This document shows positions 57,554 to 64,000 of a DNA stretch of 64,000 nucleotides, piece by piece. Under the pieces are notes generated by a model. The model had not been told where the DNA came from, did not search any database, and worked only from the letters and a program-made list of their open reading frames with translations. How positions within the stretch are numbered: the first letter of the stretch is position 1; each line of letters begins with the position of its first letter. The stretch lies in NCBI GenBank assembly GCA_009838645.1, contig VXRC01000014.1:18444-82443 (forward strand), in the 5' to 3' direction. Source of the DNA: Gemmatimonadota bacterium. Lineage in GTDB: Bacteria > JAAXHH01. The position numbers were made by a program, and so were the translations under genes.

Positions 57554-58735
57554 CTACGCGAGCGTACGAGGCCTCAGCGCACCCTGACCACTGAACCTTT
57601 CGAGACCGAACAGGCTCGTGTCGACGGGCGGCGCTTCGTCGAACAGCCGTGCGGCCAGGATCTCGCCCAGCACCGGGCCGAACTTGAACCCATGGCCCGA
57701 AAACCCTGCCGCCAGGACCACGTTCGCATGATCGGGATGACGGTCCAGGATGAAGTGGTAGTCCGCCGAGTTGGTGTACAGGCAGTGTTTCACCGCGACG
57801 GGATCCCGGGACAGGTGGGGACATCTGCGCCCGATGAATTCCCGCACCGCCGCAAGATTGGCGCCGTCCACGACTTCGGGGTCGTCCGCCTCGACGACCC
57901 GGCCGGTCCGGTGGCAGCCGGCCTTGACGCCCGGTACCCGCACCTGGGGCACGCAGTAGAAGGGATCGGGTGTGTGATAATCGATCACGTTGGGCATGGC
58001 GCCCGCTTCATGCGGGACCGATCCGGCCTGTGGAAAGTAGGCCAGCAATTCCCGCGTCACCACGAGGTCGACGTCGATCCCCAGCACGTTCAGCCACCGG
58101 TCCGACCAGCTGCCGGTTGCCAGCACGAGGCAGGCACCTGACCAGGTCCGTCCGTCCGTCGCCGTGACCTCGACGCGCCCGTCAGACGGGACGATCGAAG
58201 CGACTTTCGTCTCCGTAAGGGCGTCCACGCCGTCTTCCCGGACGCAGTCCCACAGACTCCGCACCACCTCGTCGGCGAAGAGCACCGCGCTGTCGGGTTG
58301 GTAGATGGCTTCGCTGTGCGGTGGCAGGCTTAGCTGGGGGAAACGGCGCGCAAAGGAAGGACTGGCCAGTCGTTCATAGGGGAGTTCGCAGTCCCTCAGT
58401 CGGGTCTCCAGCGTCTCCAGCACCTCCGCGCCGGCAGGCGCCAGGTTGCAGATGCCGGTCCGTCTGAACACCGGCCTTCCCAGGCGTTTCGCGAGATCCT
58501 CCCAGGCCCGGAAGGCGCGCGACGCCATTTCTACGTACACGTTCTCTTCGTAGTCGAAACGGATCATCCGGCTGTCGCCGTGCGAACTGCCGTGTTCGTG
58601 GACGGGTGCGTACCGTTCAAGCAGGAGGACGCTCAGCCCGCGGCGGACCAGCACGTAGGCCGTCGAGACGCCCACGACGCCTCCGCCGACCACGATCGCG
58701 TCGTAATGCACGGACTTTGCGGACCGCGGACTCAC
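57554..58735 (-). CDS. Sarcosine oxidase / N-methyltryptophan oxidase-type flavoenzyme
   Basis: 393 residues. N-terminal FAD fold DAIVVGGGVVGVSTAYVLVRRG, then HGSSHGDSRMIRFDYEE, a signature of monomeric sarcosine oxidases. The covalent-flavin cysteine is likely in KHCLYTNSADYHFILDRHP, and AAGFSGHGFKFGPVLGEIL closes the FAD site. It oxidises an N-methyl amino acid to the amine, formaldehyde and peroxide. It overlaps the upstream Gfo/Idh gene by 4 bp (ATGA). The pair is divergent to the PhyH/enolase-superfamily operon. Confidence 0.92.
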   Translation of the reverse strand: MSPRSAKSVHYDAIVVGGGVVGVSTAYVLVRRGLSVLLLERYAPVHEHGSSHGDSRMIRFDYEENVYVEMASRAFRAWEDLAKRLGRPVFRRTGICNLAPAGAEVLETLETRLRDCELPYERLASPSFARRFPQLSLPPHSEAIYQPDSAVLFADEVVRSLWDCVREDGVDALTETKVASIVPSDGRVEVTATDGRTWSGACLVLATGSWSDRWLNVLGIDVDLVVTRELLAYFPQAGSVPHEAGAMPNVIDYHTPDPFYCVPQVRVPGVKAGCHRTGRVVEADDPEVVDGANLAAVREFIGRRCPHLSRDPVAVKHCLYTNSADYHFILDRHPDHANVVLAAGFSGHGFKFGPVLGEILAARLFDEAPPVDTSLFGLERFSGQGALRPRTLA

Positions 58736-59727
58736 GACAGGCCCCTTGTCGCGCGGAGCAAGGTCTCCTGTACGAGCAGTTCGTGGGAAAGGGGACGGTC
58801 CGGCGGCTGCTCCCCGGAGATGGTCTTCAGGAAGGACGCCAGTTCGAGGTCGTACAGCGCCTGGCGGCTGCGGCCCGCAACGGGCACACGGGACTCGCCC
58901 GCGGGGTACCCTTCCCGGGATTCGGCCAGGACCAGCCGGATTTTCGTACCCGGTTCGAAGGGTTCGATGAGAATGGCGCTGCCCTCCGTTCCGTATACCT
59001 CGTAGCGGCGGGCGGGCGGAGACGGTTCCATGGCGGCGATATCTACGGTGGCCATGGCGTGCTCGTATTCAAACACCCCCAGGCCGTTATCCGCGAAAGC
59101 GGGGACTTCCCCTGTTTCGTTGCGCAGAAACGCGGTCACCCTGGACGGCCGGCCCAGGGTCCAGACCACCTGGTCGAGCATGTGGCCGGCCAGGTCGAAG
59201 AATATGCCTCCCCGGTGGGCGCTGATCACTTCGCGGGAAGAAACGGGGACGTTGGTCGACATGTGTGCCCGGATCGAAAACACGCTGCCCAGCGTGCCCG
59301 ACCGGGCCCAGTCGGCGATCTTGCGGAACCCGTCGTGATACCGGAACATGTACCCCATCTGCACCTGCAGGTCCGCCTTTTCGGCAAGGCCGACCACCCG
59401 CTGCCAGCCTGGCCAGTCGTCGCCGGCGGGCTTGTCGTACCAGGCATGCTTGCCGGCGCGGACGATCTCCTCGGTCTGGACCAGGCTTTCGGCGTTGCGG
59501 CCTTCCGAAGCCACGGCAACGATAGCCGGATCACCCAGCATGTCCTCCACGTGGTCGAACCATCGAACGTCGGCATAGGGCCCGTCGGCATGCTCCAGAA
59601 CGGACCTTCGCCCCGCATCCGGCTCATAGACCCCGACGCACTCGACATCGGGATGGGTCGACATGGATTGAAGCTTGCCGGCGGCATGCCCGTGACCGGT
59701 GCCGTACTGTGCCATGCGTATCGCCAT
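58732..59727 (-). CDS. Gfo/Idh/MocA-family NAD(P)-dependent oxidoreductase
   Basis: 331 residues. Rossmann start MAQYGTGHGHAAGKLQSM, then VECVGVYEPDAGRR, VAVASEGRNAESLVQTEEIVRAGKHAWYDKPAGDDW (the usual EKP reads DKP), MGYMFRYHDGFRKI and GGIFFDLAGHMLDQVVWTLGRP with the likely catalytic His. Family members oxidise or reduce sugars and cyclitols. It is the first gene of the two-gene set with the sarcosine-oxidase-like enzyme. Confidence 0.9.
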   Translation of the reverse strand: MAIRMAQYGTGHGHAAGKLQSMSTHPDVECVGVYEPDAGRRSVLEHADGPYADVRWFDHVEDMLGDPAIVAVASEGRNAESLVQTEEIVRAGKHAWYDKPAGDDWPGWQRVVGLAEKADLQVQMGYMFRYHDGFRKIADWARSGTLGSVFSIRAHMSTNVPVSSREVISAHRGGIFFDLAGHMLDQVVWTLGRPSRVTAFLRNETGEVPAFADNGLGVFEYEHAMATVDIAAMEPSPPARRYEVYGTEGSAILIEPFEPGTKIRLVLAESREGYPAGESRVPVAGRSRQALYDLELASFLKTISGEQPPDRPLSHELLVQETLLRATRGLS

Positions 59728-59827
59728 TTGGGGTTCCTTTAGTCATGTGGAATCGTATCGTGCCGGTGTTTCCGGGAAGTAATCAACGGTCGTGGTATCG
59801 TCAAGCGAAATCGGATGGACATCAGGC

Positions 59828-59868
59828 TTGACAACAGGCTTGACATAAGATGCGGTTTCCGCTACGTT
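59828..59868 (+). promoter_or_regulatory. Promoter region with duplicated TTGACA ahead of the PhyH operon
   Basis: Two TTGACA hexamers (59828-59833, 59840-59845) lie 12 bp apart within an imperfect 12-bp direct repeat. The second is 17 bp from TACGTT (59863-59868), a poor -10. The PhyH gene starts with GTG at 59903. Confidence 0.4.
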
Positions 59869-59902
59869 CGCTCCAATCTTTCCACAAACCGGGAGCCGAA
59901 GC

Positions 59903-60778
59903 GTGTCCCTGACCCAGGCACAGATCGACGAGTTCAGAGCGGCAGGATTTCTCAACGTCGGCCGCGTTTACAGTGATGAAGAAGCCGATACGTTGCGGGG
60001 TCGCCTCATGACGGTCATCGCGGGCACATCTCGCGGCAAGGCCGAGGCGGTTCGAAACATAGCCGGCGAGGAAATGGAGGCGGAACGGGACGTGGTGATT
60101 CAGGTGGTCAACACCTGGCAGGCGGACGTCGGATTCCGCGACCACCTCTACCACCCGGAGATCTGCCGCATGGCCTGCGAACTCATCGGTACCGACGTGC
60201 TGCGGGTGTGGCACGACCAGATCCAGTACAAGCCGCCCCGGCGCGGTGGGGCCACGGACTGGCACCAGGACCATCCCTACTGGCCGATCATCCAGCCCGC
60301 GGACCTGGTGAGCGCCTGGGTGGCCCTGGACGACGCCACCGTCGAGAACGGATGCATGCGCATGGTGCCGCGCAGTCATCATTGGGGACCCCACAAGGGC
60401 GGCACGATTGGGACGAACGAAGACGGCTTTACGCCGGAACCCGACCGGTCCCTCATCCCGGACGACGAAAAGATCGAGATCGTCCCCTGCGAGGTAAAAA
60501 AGGGCGAATGCATGTTCCACCACTGCCTGACCTGGCACGGCAGCCCGCCCAATCCGTCCGACAACGGCCGGCCGGCCATCGCTGTGCACTACATGCCCGG
60601 TTGGACGAGGTACCAGCCCACCCGGACCCATATCATGGAGCGCCGGGTCGACGTCGAACCCGGTGAATTGCTGACCGGCCATTACTTCCCCACTGTGTGG
60701 GATCACGGCCCGGTCGAACCGCCGGCGCACTGGTCCGAGGAAACTCCGAGCGGCGGACAACGCCGGGAAACGGGTTGA
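59903..60778 (+). CDS. PhyH-family Fe(II)/2OG dioxygenase with intact H-x-D
   Basis: 291 residues from a GTG at 59903 (GGGAG ahead). Iron ligands: His121-Gln-Asp123 in TDWHQDHPYWPIIQPADLVSAW and distal His212 in HHCLTWHGSPPNPSDNGRPAIAVHYMP with the Arg for 2-oxoglutarate. GCMRMVPRSHHWGPH separates them. A normal hydroxylase-type active site. The enolase-superfamily gene begins 4 bp after its stop. Confidence 0.93.
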   Translation: MSLTQAQIDEFRAAGFLNVGRVYSDEEADTLRGRLMTVIAGTSRGKAEAVRNIAGEEMEAERDVVIQVVNTWQADVGFRDHLYHPEICRMACELIGTDVLRVWHDQIQYKPPRRGGATDWHQDHPYWPIIQPADLVSAWVALDDATVENGCMRMVPRSHHWGPHKGGTIGTNEDGFTPEPDRSLIPDDEKIEIVPCEVKKGECMFHHCLTWHGSPPNPSDNGRPAIAVHYMPGWTRYQPTRTHIMERRVDVEPGELLTGHYFPTVWDHGPVEPPAHWSEETPSGGQRRETG

Positions 60779-60782
60779 ATCC

Positions 60783-62042
60783 GTGCCAGAAACATCGGAA
60801 CTAGCCAGAAACGTCCACACCGCTTCCCGTCCTGGCGCACTGCGCATCACCGACCTGCGCACCGTGACGATCGGTGCGTCAACGATCATCAGGCTCGATA
60901 CCAACCAGGACATCCACGGCCTTGGAGAGGTGCGGGACGGCGCCAGCAAGACCTACGCCCTGGCCCTCAAGTCGCGCGTCCTGGGCGAAAACCCCTGCGA
61001 CGTCGACAGGATCTTCAGGAAGATCCGCCAGTTCGGCCACCACGCCCGGCAGGCCGGCGGCGTCTGCGCCATCGAGATGGCCCTCATGGACCTCGCGGGC
61101 AAGGCCTACGGCGTGCCGGCCTATCAACTCGCGGGCGGCAAATTCCGAGACCGCATTCGCATATACTGTGATACGACGTCGACCCCGGATGCCGAAGAGA
61201 TGGGCCACCGCCTGAAGGAACGCATGGACCGGGGGTTCACCTTTCTGAAGATGGACGTGGGCATCGGGCTGCTGAAGGACATACCCGGTACCCTGTCGGC
61301 CCCTTCCGGGATGTTGGACACCCTGCACATCATGCATCCGTTCACGGGCATCCGGCTGACGGACAAAGGCATCGGCCTGCTGTCGGATTATGTCGCCGGG
61401 GTGCGGGACATTATCGGTTACGAGATCCCACTGGCCATCGACCACTTCGGGCACATCGGCGTGGAGGACTGTATCCGCCTGGGCAAGGCGCTGGACCGGT
61501 ACAACCTGGCCTGGTACGAGGACATGGTTCCCTGGCAGTTCACCGAGCAGTACGTCCGCCTGCGCGACGCCTGCGACACGCCGATCTGCACGGGCGAGGA
61601 CATCTACCTCCGGGAAGGGTTCATGGACCTTTTCGAAAACCGGGCCATTTCGGTGTGCCATCCCGATCTGGCCACTTCAGGCGGGATACTGGAAACCAAG
61701 AAGATCGGCGATACGGCCCAGGATTACGGCATCTCCATGGCCCTGCACATGTCCGCCATGCCCGTCGCCCAGATGGCCAGCGTGCACTGCGCCGCGGCCA
61801 CGGAGAACTTCATCGCCCTGGAACACCACCACGTGGACGTGCCCTGGTGGGACGACCTGGTGTCCGGCCTGCCGAAGCCGGCGGTCCAGGACGGGTTCAT
61901 GACGGTGCCGGACGCGCCGGGCCTGGGGATCGAACTGAACGAAGAGGCCATACGCGAGCACACAAGCGAGAAGGATCCCGGTTACTTCGAACCCACCGAC
62001 GAGTGGAACGAGTTACGGTCTCACGACCGCCTGTGGAGCTAG
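60783..62042 (+). CDS. Mandelate racemase-like (enolase superfamily) enzyme, second copy
   Basis: 419 residues from a GTG at 60783. N-terminal RITDLRTVTIGASTIIRLDT, then CAIEMALMDLAGKAYGVPAYQLAGGKFRDRIRIY. Metal-ligand segments LAIDHFGH, WYEDM and CTGEDIYLRE; second-strand lysine in FLKMDVG; C-terminal MALHMSAMPVAQ and FIALEHHHVDVPWWDDLV. Acid-sugar dehydratase or racemase activity is likely. It is a distant paralogue of 13552-14742 and, like it, directly follows a PhyH gene. A GAAGGAG for the next gene lies after its stop. Confidence 0.92.
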   Translation: MPETSELARNVHTASRPGALRITDLRTVTIGASTIIRLDTNQDIHGLGEVRDGASKTYALALKSRVLGENPCDVDRIFRKIRQFGHHARQAGGVCAIEMALMDLAGKAYGVPAYQLAGGKFRDRIRIYCDTTSTPDAEEMGHRLKERMDRGFTFLKMDVGIGLLKDIPGTLSAPSGMLDTLHIMHPFTGIRLTDKGIGLLSDYVAGVRDIIGYEIPLAIDHFGHIGVEDCIRLGKALDRYNLAWYEDMVPWQFTEQYVRLRDACDTPICTGEDIYLREGFMDLFENRAISVCHPDLATSGGILETKKIGDTAQDYGISMALHMSAMPVAQMASVHCAAATENFIALEHHHVDVPWWDDLVSGLPKPAVQDGFMTVPDAPGLGIELNEEAIREHTSEKDPGYFEPTDEWNELRSHDRLWS

Positions 62043-62075
62043 GTGGATCGACCGCAGTTCCGAAGGAGCGAAACG

Positions 62076-63116
62076 ATGTCCATACCCGTTGTCGGGGCCG
62101 CGCCCGAACCCTTTGAACCTGAACCCCGCCTGGCGCTCACCGAAGCGCAACGGCAACAGTTCGACGAAGACGGATTCATCCTGATCGACGACGCCCTCTC
62201 GCCGGACCATGTCGACCGGTTGATCGGCGTCGTCGACGCACTTTACGAAAAGCACCGCAAGGCGCATGGGACCTCTCCGGACGCCGCGTACCAGATCCGC
62301 AATGCTCTGGCCCACCACGAGGAGCTTTTCGCGTTGATCGAATACCGGAAGATCCTGCCGCTTGTCGTGGACGTCATGGGCGTCAACATCCAGATCCGTA
62401 CGTCTCACGTGGACGTCCGGCCGCCTATGATAGACCACGTGGAGGGTGAGCTGGGGGTGGCGGGCGGATTCTTCCCCTGGCACTCCGACGCCCCCAACTA
62501 CGGCTACCCGGTCACAAACGGCATCATCCCGTTCCTGGAGGTGAAGGTCGGGTACTACCTCACCGATCTCACCGAGCACAACAGCGGCGCCATCTGCGTG
62601 GTGCGCGGCAGTCATCTCTGTTCGCCCCGCCTGATTCACGATCCGGATTACCACATCGACCCAGAGGATATCGTCGAGGTGAACGTCCGTCCCGGGACGG
62701 CCATGGTCTGGCGCACGGCCCTGTGGCACTGCCTGACGCCCAACCTGTCCGACCACTCCCGGAAGTGCCTCTACTACGGTTACAATTACCGCTGGGCGCG
62801 ACCCGGAGATTACGACCGCCAGGACGCCGAACTGCTGGCCCGGTGTACGCCGGTTCAGCGGCAGCTGCTGGGCTCCAATACCACGGAGGATGGCGTAGTC
62901 TACCAGGACGGCGACCCAGCCCATCCAGCTTCCAGGTACTGGCGCCCCGAACCCGGTGACGTACCCCTGGAAGCATGGGCGGAAGGACAGATGAAGAAAA
63001 AGAGAGCCAGGGAATGGAGGCGATGGAAGCGGAAGAACGCCCTGCCAGTCGGCGCTGTGGGTGCGCCATTGGCGCAGGGGGATCATCCTGGGCGTCCCGG
63101 AGCGAGCATGAAGTAG
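62076..63116 (+). CDS. PhyH-family Fe(II)/2OG dioxygenase, longer type, intact H-x-D
   Basis: 346 residues from the ATG at 62076 (AAGGAG ahead). Iron ligands: His136-Ser-Asp138 in FFPWHSDAPNYGYP and distal His218 in RTALWHCLTPNLSDHSRKCLYYGYNYRW. GAICVVRGSHLCSPRL precedes the latter. Its C-terminus is a basic extension of about 60 residues (KKKRAREWRRWKRK), which is unusual and could bind an acidic partner or nucleic acid. Third gene of the operon that starts at 59903. Confidence 0.92.
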   Translation: MSIPVVGAAPEPFEPEPRLALTEAQRQQFDEDGFILIDDALSPDHVDRLIGVVDALYEKHRKAHGTSPDAAYQIRNALAHHEELFALIEYRKILPLVVDVMGVNIQIRTSHVDVRPPMIDHVEGELGVAGGFFPWHSDAPNYGYPVTNGIIPFLEVKVGYYLTDLTEHNSGAICVVRGSHLCSPRLIHDPDYHIDPEDIVEVNVRPGTAMVWRTALWHCLTPNLSDHSRKCLYYGYNYRWARPGDYDRQDAELLARCTPVQRQLLGSNTTEDGVVYQDGDPAHPASRYWRPEPGDVPLEAWAEGQMKKKRAREWRRWKRKNALPVGAVGAPLAQGDHPGRPGASMK

Positions 63117-63134
63117 GCGAAGCAGGAGGCAGCC

Positions 63135-63866
63135 ATGACCGAAGCCGAAATCTTCGAATTCGACCTCAACGGCTACATCATGTACCGGAACGTGCTGACC
63201 CCGGACCAGGTCGACCATATGAACGGGGTGCTCGATCAGCACCTCACCGATGAATCCTACAATTTCCGTTTCCTGGAACTCGACCCCATGTTCATGGAGG
63301 TCATGGCCCTGCCCCGGACGCTGAACATCCTGAAAACGATGATCGGTGGTTGGATGCGCCTGGACCACGCTTACGGGCTCCAGATGGATACACGCTCCGA
63401 GGAGCGGGGCGATGTCAGGCCAAACCTCCACGGCGGTCCGCTGGAAGACAACGGCGAACACCACTACCAGTGGTTCAACGGAAAGATGTACAACGGGCTG
63501 ACTGTCGTCATGTATGCGCTCAAAGACGTCAACTCCGGCGACGGCGGCTTCATTTGCGTGCCGGGGAGCCACAAGACCAACATGGACTTCAAGCCGGCGG
63601 TGGACTCGCATATCGTCGTCAATCCAACCTTCAAGGCCGGCGATATGCTGATCTTCACGGAAGCGCTGGTCCACGGGACCGATACGTGGACTTCGCCTGA
63701 CAGGCGGCGCTCACTGCTCTACAAATACTCGCCCGGACATTCCACGTGGGCCATACCGGAGAACTGGGAAAAGCTGCAGGCGCTCGCCGCCAACGACCTG
63801 CAGCGCGACCTGCTCAGAGCGCCCAGCATCGAGGGCCGGACGCCGGTGGAAATACCGGATGCGTGA
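63135..63866 (+). CDS. PhyH-family Fe/2OG oxygenase homologue with H-G-G in place of H-x-D
   Basis: 243 residues from the ATG at 63135 (GGAGG ahead). The family layout is full: EFDLNGYIMYRNVLTPDQVDHM, ALKDVNSGDGGFICVPGSHKTNM (128-150), distal iron His180 in FTEALVHGTDTW, and Arg191/192 in SPDRRRSLLYKYSP. The proximal motif is NLHGGPLEDN: His99-Gly100-Gly101, without the Asp. The following segment (HHYQWFNGKMYNGLTVVMY) is conserved in type with the other two H-x-G/A copies. It is followed after 8 bp by a near-identical 5' end of another gene. Confidence 0.9.
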   Translation: MTEAEIFEFDLNGYIMYRNVLTPDQVDHMNGVLDQHLTDESYNFRFLELDPMFMEVMALPRTLNILKTMIGGWMRLDHAYGLQMDTRSEERGDVRPNLHGGPLEDNGEHHYQWFNGKMYNGLTVVMYALKDVNSGDGGFICVPGSHKTNMDFKPAVDSHIVVNPTFKAGDMLIFTEALVHGTDTWTSPDRRRSLLYKYSPGHSTWAIPENWEKLQALAANDLQRDLLRAPSIEGRTPVEIPDA

Positions 63867-63874
63867 GGAGACCC

Positions 63875-64000
63875 ATGACCGAAGCCGAAATCTTCGAATT
63901 CGACCTTAACGGATACATCGTCTACAAGGACATGCTGACCCGCGGCCAGGTCGACCATATGAACGGGATCCTGAACGAACACATCCCCAATGAGACACAC
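63875..64000 (+). CDS. PhyH-family protein, tandem copy cut by the window edge
   Basis: The 42 visible residues, starting MTEAEIFEFDLNGYIVYKD after GAGGAG, are nearly the same as the start of the preceding gene at DNA and protein level, diverging after about 20 codons. This is a tandem duplication. The iron-binding region lies beyond the right edge, so its H-x-D or H-x-G state cannot be seen. Confidence 0.85.
   Translation, partial: MTEAEIFEFDLNGYIVYKDMLTRGQVDHMNGILNEHIPNETH

Overview
The window reads as chromosomal DNA of a GC-rich, Gram-negative-type (diderm) bacterium. It has two TonB-dependent receptors, several lipobox lipoproteins, Tat components, a bacilliredoxin-like YtxJ protein, SelB with tRNA-Sec, and an unusually dense set of phytanoyl-CoA-dioxygenase-like (PhyH) Fe(II)/2-oxoglutarate oxygenases. 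This mix recalls uncultured FCB-neighbour or Latescibacterota/Poribacteria-type lineages. That placement is inference, since no rRNA or ribosomal protein is present. I see no prophage, insertion sequence, integrase or CRISPR array.

Layout. 1-17.1 kb is mostly minus strand: a partial threonine aldolase and an anti-sigma-type ATPase, a lipase, mutL with a sorbosone-dehydrogenase-like lipoprotein, then (plus strand) an EpmA/LysRS-like ligase and a zinc dehydrogenase. A 9-kb minus-strand run follows (17117 down to 7978): alanine-type aminotransferase, PhyH, enolase-superfamily enzyme, AAA ATPase, IMP-cyclohydrolase-like protein and a giant TPR/FG-GAP/ASPIC lipoprotein, read from a recognisable sigma70-type promoter. 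17.4-31.3 kb is plus strand: NHL-propeller lipoprotein, HupE/UreJ protein, tatA, glycerate 2-kinase, PhyH, a fused FAD/Fe-S 2-hydroxyacid dehydrogenase, DUF1028, MFS, YtxJ, an amino-acid oxidase and mutY. recA converges on mutY. 32.7-44 kb holds a TPR protein, an unknown protein, a PhyH, an AGCS symporter and two tandem TonB receptors. 44-52 kb holds tatC with a long acidic tail, a degenerate nucleotidyltransferase, selB with tRNA-Sec, a single-chain two-component protein and a COX3/NorE protein. 52.5-64 kb is dominated by small-molecule catabolism: PhyH-NUDIX-isomerase, accA, amidohydrolase, sarcosine-oxidase-like and Gfo/Idh proteins, and a PhyH/enolase-superfamily operon that runs off the right edge.

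Main observations. (1) Eight PhyH-type genes lie in 64 kb. Three of the seven complete ones carry H-x-G or H-x-A where the iron-binding H-x-D is expected, the substitution seen in non-haem iron halogenases. (2) PhyH is paired with an enolase-superfamily enzyme twice. (3) A RecF-like AAA ATPase ends in a textbook beta-clamp-binding peptide (QLSLF) and is translationally coupled to an IMP-cyclohydrolase-like protein. (4) A perfect inverted repeat sits on the recA promoter, a candidate SOS operator. (5) Direct repeats 21 bp apart lie in front of a GAF-PAS-kinase-receiver-OmpR single-chain regulator. (6) Short GC-rich tandem repeats recur inside genes, at domain joints, and between genes.
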